Shown in pieces: positions 1 to 7,244 of a stretch of DNA of 12,213 nucleotides (within the stretch, counting starts at the first letter, position 1; the number at the start of each line of letters is the position of its first letter). The DNA is taken from assembly GCA_003543245.1 (NCBI GenBank), contig DPJB01000034.1, positions 4,996 through 17,208 on the forward strand. The letters are read 5' to 3'. The DNA is from Moraxellaceae bacterium (GTDB lineage: Bacteria > Pseudomonadota > Gammaproteobacteria > Pseudomonadales > Moraxellaceae). The translations under genes and the position numbers were made by a program. Under the pieces are notes generated by a model. That model saw nothing but the letters and a program-made list of their open reading frames with translations, did not search any database and had not been told where the DNA came from.

Positions 1-1184
1 TCATCGACGAAATCGACGCGGTCGGACGTCACCGTGGTGCCGGTCTCGGGGGCGGACATGACGAGCGTGAGCAGACCCTGAACCAGTTGCTGGTCGAAAT
101 GGACGGCTTTGAAACCAATGACGGCATCATCGTCATTGCCGCTACCAACCGTCCTGACGTGCTCGACAAGGCGCTGCTGCGCCCGGGTCGTTTTGATCGT
201 CAGGTCGTGGTTGGCCTGCCGGACATCCGTGGCCGCGAACAGATCCTCAATGTGCACATGCGCAAGGTGCCGCTGGGTGATGACGTCAATCCCGAAGTGA
301 TTGCGCGCGGCACCCCGGGTTTTTCCGGTGCCGATCTGGCCAATCTGGTGAACGAGGCAGCACTGTTTGCCGCCCGTACCAACAAGAAGCTGGTCGAAAT
401 GCGCGAGTTCGAGTTGGCCAAGGACAAGATCATGATGGGCGCCGAGCGCAAATCCATGGTCATGTCGGATGACGAAAAGCGCAACACCGCCTATCACGAG
501 GCCGGCCATGCCATCGTCGGCCGCCTCGTGCCCGAGCATGATCCTGTCTACAAGGTCTCCATCATTCCGCGTGGCAGGGCGCTGGGCGTTACCATGTTCC
601 TGCCGGAAGTGGAGCGCTACTCCTGGTCCAAGCGCGGCATCGAGTCACGCATCTGTTCCATGTTCGGTGGCCGTATTGCCGAGGAACTGACGCTGGGTTT
701 TGACGGTGTCACCACCGGCGCCAGCAACGACATCCAGCGTGCCACCGAAATGGCGCGCAACATGGTGACCAAGTGGGGTCTGTCCGAGAAAATGGGCCCG
801 CTCATGTACGAGGAAGATGAAGGCGAGGTCTTTCTTGGCCGCTCGGTGACACAACACAAGAGCGTGTCCGAGCAGACCGCGATGGATATCGACAACGAAG
901 TGCGGGCCATTATTGATCGTTGCTACGACAGGGCGCGCCAGATCCTCATTGATAACCGCGAGAAGCTCGACCTGATGGCCGAGGCGCTCATCCAGTACGA
1001 GACCATTGATGTCAGCCAGATCAATGCCATCATGGAAGGACGTCGTCCCGAGCCACCCAAGGACTGGGGCAGTGGCAGCGGTGCTCCTGGCGGCGGAGCG
1101 CCGGTGCAGGACAAGGATGCCGCTGCAGACACGGCGGTAAAGGCGGACTCTGCGCCAATCGGTGGGCCGGCGGGCCAGCACTGA
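1..1184 (+). CDS. ftsH: ATP-dependent zinc metalloprotease FtsH (5'-truncated)
   Basis: Membrane-anchored AAA+ hexameric protease that degrades membrane and short-lived cytoplasmic proteins (in E. coli including LpxC and sigma32). The gene enters from outside the window; the first whole codon is at base 3, giving 393 residues. The frame opens in the Walker B segment (IDEID, bases 3-17), continues through the second region of homology with RPGRFDR arginine fingers (about 180-200), then the zinc-protease motif HEAGH (495-509) and the GASNDIQ segment that carries the third zinc ligand Asp. The transmembrane segments and Walker A, about 250 residues in E. coli FtsH, lie upstream of the window. 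The C-terminus is a low-complexity Gly/Ala/Asp tail ending PAGQH. An intrinsic terminator follows 20 nt after the stop. Identity is certain; only the 5' boundary is missing. Confidence 0.98.
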   Translation, partial: IDEIDAVGRHRGAGLGGGHDEREQTLNQLLVEMDGFETNDGIIVIAATNRPDVLDKALLRPGRFDRQVVVGLPDIRGREQILNVHMRKVPLGDDVNPEVIARGTPGFSGADLANLVNEAALFAARTNKKLVEMREFELAKDKIMMGAERKSMVMSDDEKRNTAYHEAGHAIVGRLVPEHDPVYKVSIIPRGRALGVTMFLPEVERYSWSKRGIESRICSMFGGRIAEELTLGFDGVTTGASNDIQRATEMARNMVTKWGLSEKMGPLMYEEDEGEVFLGRSVTQHKSVSEQTAMDIDNEVRAIIDRCYDRARQILIDNREKLDLMAEALIQYETIDVSQINAIMEGRRPEPPKDWGSGSGAPGGGAPVQDKDAAADTAVKADSAPIGGPAGQH

Positions 1185-1204
1185 GCCGCTCTTCCTCCCC
1201 GAAC

Positions 1205-1230
1205 GGGCCGCAATTGCGGCCCTTGTTTTT
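1205..1230 (+). terminator. Intrinsic terminator after ftsH
   Basis: A perfect palindrome, GGGCCGC-AATT-GCGGCCC (1205-1222), gives a 7-bp GC-only stem with a 4-nt loop and is followed directly by TTGTTTTT. It begins 20 nt after the ftsH stop and ends 28 nt before the chosen folP start. It probably ends most ftsH transcripts, with read-through feeding folP-glmM. I see no clear promoter between it and folP. Confidence 0.85.
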
Positions 1231-1258
1231 GGTTTCTCCGATGATGGGCAGTCCGGTG

Positions 1259-2113
1259 ATGAGTTCATTCCTGCAGTGCGGCACGCGGCCGTTGAGCCTC
1301 GATCGGCCAGTGGTCATGGGTATCCTGAATGTCACGCCGGACTCCTTTTCCGATGGTGGTCGCTACATCACGCTTGATTCTGCATTGCATCAGGCGGTGC
1401 AGATGCAGGCGGACGGGGCACAACTGATCGATATCGGAGCCGAAAGCACGCGGCCCGGCGCTACGCCGGTATCGCTGCAGGAGGAGCTGGACCGCATGCT
1501 GCCGGTGGTAGAGGCAGTGGCGCGCGAGGTGGATGCCATCATTTCCATCGACACGTCTTCACCGCAGGTGATGACAGGTGCAGCAGCCCTTGGTGCCGGC
1601 CTCATCAATGATGTGCGCGCCCTGCAGCGTCCAGGTGCTCTTGCTGCGGCGGCGTCAACCGGGTTGCCGGTCTGCCTGATGCACATGCAGGGTGAGCCGG
1701 ACACCATGCAGTTGCAGCCTCGCTACGAAAATGTTTTTGCCCAGCTGGATGCCTTTTTTGATGCACGGATTGCTGCCTGCGAGGCGGCTGGCATCAGCAA
1801 ATCGCGTCTGCTCATTGATCCGGGCTTTGGTTTTGGCAAGTCCCTTGCGCACAATGTCGCCTTGCTGGACGGGCTGGCGCACTTCCGGCGCTGGGGCTGT
1901 CCCGTGCTTGCAGGACTGTCGCGCAAGTCCATGCTGGGGGCGTTGCTGGGGGGCGCTCCGGTAGACCAGCGTCTGCATGCCAGTGTGGCGGCAGCGGTCT
2001 TGTCTGTAATGAACGGCGCCGCTATTGTGCGCGTCCATGATGTTAAAGCGACCGCCGATGCACTCGCGGTTGTCTCTGCCGTGCTGCGGCACCGCAGTCA
2101 GGAAGCAGGATAA
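1259..2113 (+). CDS. folP: Dihydropteroate synthase FolP
   Basis: Condenses 6-hydroxymethyl-dihydropterin pyrophosphate with p-aminobenzoate to dihydropteroate in folate synthesis; it is the sulfonamide target. The 284-residue product has the TIM-barrel motifs in order: GILNVTPDSFSDGG (21-34, with the metal-binding Asn), ESTRPGA (62-68), SIDTS (96-100), NDVR (117-120), MHMQG (141-145), DPGFGFGK (187-194), SRKS (221-224) and RVHD (258-261). The E. coli protein is about the same length. The ATG at 1259 was chosen because the residues before VVMGILNV match the usual N-terminal length. The frame stays open back to a TTG at 1214 inside the terminator, and ATGs at 1241 and 1244 are possible. The ribosome site at 1259 is weak, so the start is the least certain part. 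The stop TAA overlaps the glmM ATG (TAATG), implying translational coupling. Confidence 0.95.
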   Translation: MSSFLQCGTRPLSLDRPVVMGILNVTPDSFSDGGRYITLDSALHQAVQMQADGAQLIDIGAESTRPGATPVSLQEELDRMLPVVEAVAREVDAIISIDTSSPQVMTGAAALGAGLINDVRALQRPGALAAAASTGLPVCLMHMQGEPDTMQLQPRYENVFAQLDAFFDARIAACEAAGISKSRLLIDPGFGFGKSLAHNVALLDGLAHFRRWGCPVLAGLSRKSMLGALLGGAPVDQRLHASVAAAVLSVMNGAAIVRVHDVKATADALAVVSAVLRHRSQEAG

Positions 2114-3450
2114 TGACCAGAAAATATTTCGGAACCGATGGCGTACGCGGCAAGGTGGGTGAAGACCCGATTACCCCGGAGTTTGCCCTCAAGCTTGGCT
2201 GGGCGGCCGGCAAGGCACTGGCACGTAATGGCCAGTCCTGGGTAGTGATGGGCAAGGACACGCGCCTGTCCGGCTATCTGCTTGAGTCGGCGTTAGAGGC
2301 GGGCCTGTCCGCTGCCGGTGTCAGCGTGCGCCTGCTCGGTCCCATGCCGACACCGGCAATTGCCTATCTGACGCGCGCTTTCCATGCCGATGCCGGCATC
2401 GTGATTTCAGCCTCGCACAATCCGTATTACGACAACGGCATCAAGTTCTTTGGCGCCGACGGCAAGAAGCTGCAGGACGATGTCGAGGCCTCCATTGAAG
2501 AGTGGCTCGACAAGCCGCTGGCTATCGAGGTGCCGGATGCACTGGGCAAGGCCATGCGCCAGGATGATGCCCGCGGGCGCTATATCGAGTTCTGCAAGTC
2601 CAGCTTCCCGTTCCACCTCAGTCTGCGTGGCCTCAAGATCGTGCTGGATTGTGCCAACGGTGCCGCCTATCAGGTAGGGCCGTCGGTATTCACCGAGCTG
2701 GGTGCCGACGTCATCAGGCTGGCGTGTGCGCCGGATGGCCTCAACATCAACCGTGACTGTGGTTCCACGCATCCCGAAGCGCTGCAGAAGGCGGTGGTAG
2801 AGCAGGGCGCTGATCTTGGCATTGCCTTTGATGGCGACAGTGACCGGGTGTTGATGGTGGATCGGCATGGCGAACTGGTCGACGGTGACGAACTCATCGT
2901 GATCATTGCCCGTGAGCGCATGGCGACCGGCAACGGTATCGGCGGCGTGGTGGGTACCCTGATGAGTAATCTCGGCATGGAGGTTGCCGTGCGGGAGATG
3001 GGGCTGGAGTTTGTACGGGCCAAGGTTGGCGATCGCCATGTGATGGCCGAGATGGAGGGTCGGGGCTGGACGCTGGGTGGTGAGGCCTCCGGGCATATCG
3101 TCTGTCTCGACAAGACCACGACCGGCGATGCCATCATTGCGGCACTTCAGGTGCTGACCGCCATGGTGCGCACCGGTACCTCGCTGCACGAATTGCGCAA
3201 GGGCATGCAGAAATACCCGCAGCATCTGGTCAATGTGCGCGTTGGCAAGCGTTCGGACCCGATGGTGCATCCACGCGTGCTGGAGGCCGTAAAGGCGGCT
3301 GAGGCGCGTCTGGCTGATCGTGGCCGCGTACTGCTGCGCGCCTCCGGCACCGAGCCCCTGATCCGGGTCATGGTCGAAGGTGCGGAAAAGTCGGTGGTGG
3401 AGGGGCTTGCAAAGGAGTTGGCGCTGGTGGTGACCGAGGCGCTGGCCTGA
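2113..3450 (+). CDS. glmM: Phosphoglucosamine mutase GlmM
   Basis: Interconverts glucosamine-6-phosphate and glucosamine-1-phosphate, the step feeding UDP-GlcNAc for peptidoglycan and lipopolysaccharide. At 445 residues it has exactly the E. coli length. Visible sites: N-terminal RKYFGTDGVRG; catalytic phosphoserine loop ISASHNP with Ser101; magnesium loop DGDSDR (Asp240, Asp242, Asp244); sugar-binding GEASGH (323-328); phosphate-binding RASGTEPLIRVM (409-420). The metal loop has Ser where E. coli has Gly (DGDGDR), but all three Asp ligands remain. The start is fixed by the 1-nt overlap with folP and an upstream AGGA-rich ribosome site (AGGAAGCAGGA). The folP-glmM pairing is the usual gammaproteobacterial arrangement. 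Confidence 0.98.
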   Translation: MTRKYFGTDGVRGKVGEDPITPEFALKLGWAAGKALARNGQSWVVMGKDTRLSGYLLESALEAGLSAAGVSVRLLGPMPTPAIAYLTRAFHADAGIVISASHNPYYDNGIKFFGADGKKLQDDVEASIEEWLDKPLAIEVPDALGKAMRQDDARGRYIEFCKSSFPFHLSLRGLKIVLDCANGAAYQVGPSVFTELGADVIRLACAPDGLNINRDCGSTHPEALQKAVVEQGADLGIAFDGDSDRVLMVDRHGELVDGDELIVIIARERMATGNGIGGVVGTLMSNLGMEVAVREMGLEFVRAKVGDRHVMAEMEGRGWTLGGEASGHIVCLDKTTTGDAIIAALQVLTAMVRTGTSLHELRKGMQKYPQHLVNVRVGKRSDPMVHPRVLEAVKAAEARLADRGRVLLRASGTEPLIRVMVEGAEKSVVEGLAKELALVVTEALA

Positions 3451-3507
3451 TCGCGTCCTGCTTGCCGGTCCGAAGTGAAAAAAGCCGCTCTGGATGGGTT
3501 TCACGGA

Positions 3508-3536
3508 TAGACATTTGCGTTCGGGTTCCCTAAGAT
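3508..3536 (+). promoter_or_regulatory. Putative sigma70 promoter for tpiA-secG-tRNA-Leu
   Basis: TAGACA (3508-3513, 5/6 to the -35 consensus) is separated by exactly 17 nt from TAAGAT (3531-3536, 4/6 to the -10 consensus), followed by the GC-rich discriminator TGCGGCCC. This predicts a start near 3543 and a leader of about 50 nt before tpiA. It lies in the 144-nt gap after glmM. Seen by eye only; no transcript data. Confidence 0.6.
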
Positions 3537-3594
3537 TGCGGCCCTCTCGCGCCGGGATGGGCGGGTAGCGCAAAAAGCGGAAAGGAGCTGGTCG

Positions 3595-4356
3595 ATGCGT
3601 CGCAAGCTGGTGGCCGGTAACTGGAAAATGCAGGGACGGCAGGCAAGCAATGCTGCACTGCTGCAGTCGCTGAAGGCGCAGACGGCAGACTGGCTTGGCG
3701 TCGATATGTGGGTGGCGCCACCGGCAGCTTACCTGATGCAGGTGGCGGGTCTGTTGCAGGGTAGCGGCATCGCGTTGGCGGCCCAGAATGTGGCTCGCGA
3801 AAACGATGGTGCCTTTACTGGCGAGGTTTCTGCCGGAATGCTGGTTGATTGCGGCTGCCATGCCGTGATCATCGGTCACTCCGAGCGGCGTACGCATTAC
3901 GGCGAGTCCGATGCGCTGGTCGCGGAAAAGTTTTTGAAGGCGCAGGAGGCAGGGCTTGTTCCTGTTCTCTGTGTCGGTGAAACGCTCGACGAGCGTGAAG
4001 CAGGTGCAACTGCTGCGGTGGTGAGGCGACAGCTTGATGTCGTACTGGCCGCGGCAGGGGTGGCTGCGCTGGCGCAGGCGGTAGTGGCTTACGAGCCTGT
4101 CTGGGCCATCGGAACCGGGCGTACGGCAACACCGGAGCAGGCGCAGGAAGTTCATGCACTGTTGCGGTCGCGGGTGGCGCAGGATGATGAGGCAGTGGCT
4201 GCAGGCTTGCGGTTGCTGTACGGCGGTAGCGTCAAGGCGGCCAATGCGGCAGCCCTGTTCGCCATGCCGGACATTGATGGTGCCCTTGTGGGTGGAGCGT
4301 CGCTGGACGCAAATGAATTTGTGGCGATTGCCCGGGCAGCCCGGGTGGCGCAGTGA
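3595..4356 (+). CDS. tpiA: Triosephosphate isomerase TpiA
   Basis: Glycolytic and gluconeogenic enzyme interconverting dihydroxyacetone phosphate and glyceraldehyde-3-phosphate; a cytoplasmic dimer. The 253-residue TIM barrel has all the catalytic parts: GNWK with Asn9 and Lys11, IIGHSERR with His95, AYEPVWAIGTG with Glu167 and the phosphate-gripping loop 6 that follows, and the phosphate-binding GGS (210-212). The C-terminal DGALVGGASL motif is intact. The ATG at 3595 is supported by a strong AAGGAG at 3582-3587, 7 nt upstream. SecG starts 10 nt after the stop, so the two genes are almost certainly co-transcribed, as in many gammaproteobacteria. Confidence 0.98.
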   Translation: MRRKLVAGNWKMQGRQASNAALLQSLKAQTADWLGVDMWVAPPAAYLMQVAGLLQGSGIALAAQNVARENDGAFTGEVSAGMLVDCGCHAVIIGHSERRTHYGESDALVAEKFLKAQEAGLVPVLCVGETLDEREAGATAAVVRRQLDVVLAAAGVAALAQAVVAYEPVWAIGTGRTATPEQAQEVHALLRSRVAQDDEAVAAGLRLLYGGSVKAANAAALFAMPDIDGALVGGASLDANEFVAIARAARVAQ

Positions 4357-4366
4357 GACGAATGTA

Positions 4367-4738
4367 ATGGAAACCCTGATCCTGGTTGTGCATGTGCTGG
4401 TGGCCATTGCCATGACCGCCCTTATCCTGTTGCAGCAGGGTAAAGGTGCAGAAATGGGTGCCTCGTTTGGTGGTGGTTCGTCGCAGACCGTGTTCGGTGC
4501 GGCGGGTGCAGCCAGTTTCCTGACACGTTTTACGGCAGTGCTGGCGGCGATCTTCTTCGTCACCAGTCTGAGCCTTGCCATCTACGCCCGCAAGCATGCG
4601 GCGTCGTATGGTGTGGTGCCGGTTATTCCGGCCGAAACAGCAACAACGGACAGCAAGCCCGCTGGTGATGTGCCAGTGGCCCCGGCAGTGGCTCCTCAAT
4701 CTGCAGGTGGTGATGTTCCGGTGGCGCCAGTCAAGTAA
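4367..4738 (+). CDS. secG: Preprotein translocase subunit SecG
   Basis: Small inner-membrane subunit of the SecYEG channel that assists SecA-driven export. The 123-residue product has two hydrophobic segments (about 3-22 and 53-73) joined by the conserved cytoplasmic loop LLQQGKGAEMGASFGGG (21-37) and then VFGAAG. E. coli SecG is 110 residues. The extra length is a Pro/Ala/Val-rich tail that repeats GDVPVAP twice (100-106 and 115-121). The ATG at 4367 gives the canonical start METLILVV. The frame stays open upstream through tpiA, but that extension is only a tpiA shadow. A GAG at 4355-4357 may serve as a weak ribosome site within the tpiA stop region. tRNA-Leu begins 32 nt after the stop, as leuU follows secG in E. 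coli. Confidence 0.96.
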   Translation: METLILVVHVLVAIAMTALILLQQGKGAEMGASFGGGSSQTVFGAAGAASFLTRFTAVLAAIFFVTSLSLAIYARKHAASYGVVPVIPAETATTDSKPAGDVPVAPAVAPQSAGGDVPVAPVK

Positions 4739-4770
4739 TGATGGTGCAGGTCCCAAGGGATCACAGTTTT

Positions 4771-4855
4771 GCGGAAGTGGTGAAATTGGTATACACGCAA
4801 CCTTGAGGTGGTTGTGCCTAACGGCATGGGGGTTCAAGTCCCCCCTTCCGCACCA
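4771..4855 (+). tRNA. leuU: tRNA-Leu (anticodon GAG)
   Basis: An 85-nt type II tRNA with genome-encoded CCA. The acceptor stem is GCGGAAG/CTTCCGC (4771-4777 with 4845-4851), with discriminator A at 4852. The anticodon stem is CAACC/GGTTG around the loop TTGAGGT, placing anticodon GAG at 4805-4807. The long variable arm is TGCC-TAAC-GGCA (4815-4826), and the T stem is GGGGG/CCCCC around TTCAAGT. It should read CTC and CTT codons. It lies just after secG with no promoter visible in the 32-nt gap, so it is probably processed from the tpiA-secG transcript. The same secG-leuU neighbourhood occurs in E. coli. Confidence 0.97.
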
Positions 4856-4913
4856 TGTTTTAACCGTTGTCGACCAGCCAGGGGCGAGAACGGAAAAAGG
4901 CGACAAATATCCT

Positions 4914-4942
4914 TTGACATCAACGGTCATCGGCCCTATAGT
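4914..4942 (+). promoter_or_regulatory. Strong sigma70 promoter of the initiator tRNA
   Basis: TTGACA (4914-4919, perfect -35), a 17-nt spacer and TATAGT (4937-4942, 5/6 to the -10). The following discriminator CGCCGTCC is GC-rich, as is typical of growth-rate and ppGpp-controlled stable-RNA promoters. The predicted start is near 4950, a few nt before the tRNA. Read-through from here probably also drives rimP-nusA-infB. Confidence 0.88.
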
Positions 4943-4955
4943 CGCCGTCCTCTGA

Positions 4956-5032
<77 letters not shown>

Positions 5033-5068
5033 CTTTGGACTTGGAAGCTGTCAGCATGAAGCTTCGTG

Positions 5069-5096
5069 AAAAAGCCCACCTTGTGTGGGCTTTTTT
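5069..5096 (+). terminator. Intrinsic terminator after tRNA-fMet (leader hairpin 1)
   Basis: GCCCAC-CTTGT-GTGGGC (5074-5090) has A residues upstream (5069-5073) and TTTTTT downstream (5091-5096) that can lengthen the stem by A-U pairs. It starts 37 nt after the tRNA. As a full-strength terminator it would separate the tRNA from rimP, so some read-through or antitermination is expected. Confidence 0.88.
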
Positions 5097-5108
5097 ACAG
5101 GTCGCGCG

Positions 5109-5128
5109 GACCCGACGCGGATCGGGTC
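5109..5128 (+). other. rimP leader hairpin 2
   Basis: GACCCGA (5109-5115), 6-nt loop, TCGGGTC (5122-5128): a perfect 7-bp stem without a U-tract. Its 3' arm CGGGTC can alternatively pair with GACCCG at 5180-5185 in leader hairpin 4. It lies between the two terminators. Confidence 0.6.
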
Positions 5129-5133
5129 AGAAG

Positions 5134-5156
5134 AGTGGGCCATGTGCCCATTTTTT
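5134..5156 (+). terminator. Second terminator-like hairpin before rimP (leader hairpin 3)
   Basis: TGGGC-CATGT-GCCCA (5136-5150) is followed by TTTTTT (5151-5156). The 5' side can extend by G5135 and A5134 pairing into the U-tract. The stem is short but U6 is strong. It lies 38 nt after the end of hairpin 1, making a tandem pair ahead of rimP. Confidence 0.65.
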
Positions 5157-5176
5157 GTTTCCGCGATTTATGTATT

Positions 5177-5198
5177 GGCGACCCGTCCGGGTTGCGCC
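5177..5198 (+). other. rimP leader hairpin 4
   Basis: GGCGACCC (5177-5184) pairs with GGGT (5189-5192) and CGCC (5195-5198), with a 4-nt loop and a 2-nt bulge: eight pairs ending 20 nt before the rimP ATG. Its 5' arm shares GACCCG with hairpin 2, so the two could compete. Visual fold only. Confidence 0.5.
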
Positions 5199-5218
5199 TC
5201 ATTCGAGAGACGGCAGCA

Positions 5219-5680
5219 ATGGCGGTATCGAAAAAAGTCGAAGCCATGACAGCAATGCTGGCGCCGGCCGTAAGTGCCGTCGGCTACGAGCTGTGGGGTA
5301 TCGAGTTCTACCAGCAGGGCAAGCACTCTGTGCTGCGTCTTTTTATCGAGGGCCCCGAGGGGGTGTCGGTCGAGGGATGTGCCCAGGTCAGTCACCAGGT
5401 CAGTGGCGTGCTGGATGTGGAAGATCCGATTGCCGGTGAATACACCCTTGAGGTGTCGTCGCCGGGCTGGGATCGGCCGTTGTTCACGCTGGAGCAGTAT
5501 GGCCGCTCAGCCGGCAGTGAGGTGGCAGTTCGTCTTGCCAGCCCGCTGAATGGCCGCCGCAAGTACAAAGGGGTTGTGCAGCAGGTCACCGATGATGCGG
5601 TGCAGCTGTTGTGCGAAGGCGAACAGGTAAGCATTCCGTTCGCCATGATCGACAAGGGTAATGTCGTACCGAATTTTTGA
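5219..5680 (+). CDS. rimP: Ribosome maturation factor RimP
   Basis: Assists early 30S subunit maturation. At 153 residues it matches the family (E. coli 150). Visible conserved stretches are GYELWGIEF (22-30), CAQVSHQVSGVLDVEDPI (54-71), YTLEVSSPGWDRPLF (75-89) and the C-terminal GNVVPNF. The ATG at 5219 follows a GAGA at 5205-5208 and gives the expected N-terminus. The frame runs upstream to a GTG at 5066 through both terminator hairpins, which is not credible as protein. It is the first gene of the rimP-nusA-infB unit. No good promoter is visible after the terminators, so expression probably depends on read-through from the tRNA-fMet promoter, as for metY-rimP in E. coli. Confidence 0.96.
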   Translation: MAVSKKVEAMTAMLAPAVSAVGYELWGIEFYQQGKHSVLRLFIEGPEGVSVEGCAQVSHQVSGVLDVEDPIAGEYTLEVSSPGWDRPLFTLEQYGRSAGSEVAVRLASPLNGRRKYKGVVQQVTDDAVQLLCEGEQVSIPFAMIDKGNVVPNF

Positions 5681-5721
5681 TTGTCTTTCCGATTGAAGGC
5701 GAGGTCCGCAAGGAACGAACC

Positions 5722-7197
5722 ATGAGCAAAGAAATACTGTTGGTAGTTGACTCGGTCAGCAATGAAAAGGGCGTCTCCCGGGAAGTGATTTTCCAGGCGC
5801 TTGAGCAGGCATTGGTTGCTGCCACCAAGAAAAATTACAATACCGATGAGATCGATCTGCGTGTCGCGATTGATCGCAAGACGGGTGATTACGATACCTT
5901 CCGCCGCTGGACTGTGGTGGCGGATGAAGATCACGAAATTCCGGCCATGCAGCTTGCCATCAGCGATGTTGAGGGCGAAGGCATGAAGCTGGGCGACGTG
6001 CGCGAGGAGCAGGTGCCCTCCATCGTTTTCGGTCGTATCGCTGCCCAGACGGCCAAGCAGGTTATCGTGCAGAAAGTGCGCGAAGCCGAGCGTGCGCTGG
6101 TGGTCGATGCCTACCGTCACCGTATTGGCGAGATTCTGTCCGGCGTCGTGAAGAAGACCACCCGTGACGGCCTTGTGCTGGATCTCGGCGGCAATGCCGA
6201 AGCCTACCTTGCCCGTGAAGAAATGATTCCGCGTGAGACTTTCCGTATCGGCGAGCGTGTGCGTGCCGTGCTGTTTGATGTAAACGCAGAGGGTCGTGGC
6301 TCCCAGTTGCTGGTCTCGCGTACCCGTCCGGAAATGATCGTCGAACTGTTCCGCATCGAAGTGCCGGAAATCGGCGAAGAAATCATTGAAATCCGTGGCG
6401 CTGCCCGTGACCCGGGTGTACGTGCCAAGATTGCCGTCAAGACCAATGACCAGCGTATTGATCCGCAGGGCGCCTGTATCGGTATGCGCGGTGCGCGTGT
6501 GCAGGCAGTGTCCGGCGAACTGGCTGGCGAGCGTGTGGATATCGTGCTGTGGGATGATAATCCTGCGCAGTACGTCATCAATGCCCTGCAGCCAGCCGAA
6601 GTGGCCGCCATCGTTATTGATGAAGACTCCCATTCCATGGATGTGGCTGTCGAGGAAGAGCAGCTGGCCATGGCAATCGGTCGTGGTGGCCAGAATATCC
6701 GTCTGGCTTCCGAGCTGACCGGCTGGCGCCTCAACGTCATGACTGTTGAAGCCGCTCAGGCCAAGCAGGAAACCGAATCGCACCACTACATTGATGCGTT
6801 TGTGCGTGATCTGGAAGTGGATGAGGACGTTGCCTCCATTCTGGTCAATGAGGGTTTTACCTCACTGGAAGAAGTGGCGTATGTGCCCATCGAGGAAATG
6901 CTGGCCATTGAGGAATTTGACGAGGATATCGTCAATGCCCTGCGCCAGCGTGCCAAGGATGCCTTGCTGACCAAGGCGCTGGTGTCTGAAGAGAAGTTGA
7001 ATGCCGAGCCGGCTGAAGATCTGCTCAACATGGAAGGCATGACACGCAAGCTGGCATTCGAGCTGGCCGCGCGTGGCGTGATCACCATGGAAGATCTGGC
7101 CGAGCAAGGTATTGATGATATTGCAGATATTGAAGGGCTGGGCGCCGAACAAGCCGGTCAGCTCATCATGAAGGCACGTGAACCCTGGTTCCAGTGA
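5722..7197 (+). CDS. nusA: Transcription elongation/termination factor NusA
   Basis: RNA polymerase-binding factor that modulates pausing, intrinsic termination and rRNA/lambda-type antitermination. The 491 residues (E. coli 495) show the N-terminal polymerase-binding domain (1 to about 125), S1 domain (about 135-200), KH1 with GMRGARV (254-260), KH2 with IGRGGQN (319-325), and two helix-hairpin-helix acidic repeats at about 365-415 (VDEDVASILVNEGFTSLEE) and 435-485 (EQGIDDIADIEGL), the gammaproteobacterial form. The ATG at 5722 has AAGGA 7 nt upstream and gives MSKEILLVV. A TTG at 5677 overlapping the rimP stop is in frame but would add a non-conserved extension. The gap to rimP is 41 nt. 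NusA is known to autoregulate this operon in E. coli, which fits the terminator-rich leader upstream. Confidence 0.98.
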   Translation: MSKEILLVVDSVSNEKGVSREVIFQALEQALVAATKKNYNTDEIDLRVAIDRKTGDYDTFRRWTVVADEDHEIPAMQLAISDVEGEGMKLGDVREEQVPSIVFGRIAAQTAKQVIVQKVREAERALVVDAYRHRIGEILSGVVKKTTRDGLVLDLGGNAEAYLAREEMIPRETFRIGERVRAVLFDVNAEGRGSQLLVSRTRPEMIVELFRIEVPEIGEEIIEIRGAARDPGVRAKIAVKTNDQRIDPQGACIGMRGARVQAVSGELAGERVDIVLWDDNPAQYVINALQPAEVAAIVIDEDSHSMDVAVEEEQLAMAIGRGGQNIRLASELTGWRLNVMTVEAAQAKQETESHHYIDAFVRDLEVDEDVASILVNEGFTSLEEVAYVPIEEMLAIEEFDEDIVNALRQRAKDALLTKALVSEEKLNAEPAEDLLNMEGMTRKLAFELAARGVITMEDLAEQGIDDIADIEGLGAEQAGQLIMKAREPWFQ

Positions 7198-7244
7198 TCA
7201 GACCCTGAACCATTACTGCCGAGCTAAGCGGAGAGACACGCTAC

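Noticed and set aside
3475..3504. GTGAAA...TTTCAC inverted repeat after glmM as a terminator
   Set aside because: Only 6 bp, AT-rich, with an 18-nt loop and no U-tract.
2407..4581. A 724-codon open frame on the minus strand
   Set aside because: It lies wholly antisense to glmM, tpiA and secG, which are certain genes. Its translation is Arg/His/Gln-rich with no recognisable domain, as expected from the complement of a GC-biased coding strand.
4575..4955. A 126-codon frame crossing the secG end and tRNA-Leu
   Set aside because: It overlaps a certain tRNA and secG in another frame, and has no family resemblance.
5066..5218. N-terminal extension of RimP from a GTG at 5066
   Set aside because: It would translate through the terminator hairpins and add 51 non-conserved residues; the ATG at 5219 gives the family length.
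5392..6786. A 464-codon open frame on the minus strand
   Set aside because: Antisense to rimP and nusA, with His/Asp/Gly-rich sequence and no domain. It is a codon-bias shadow.
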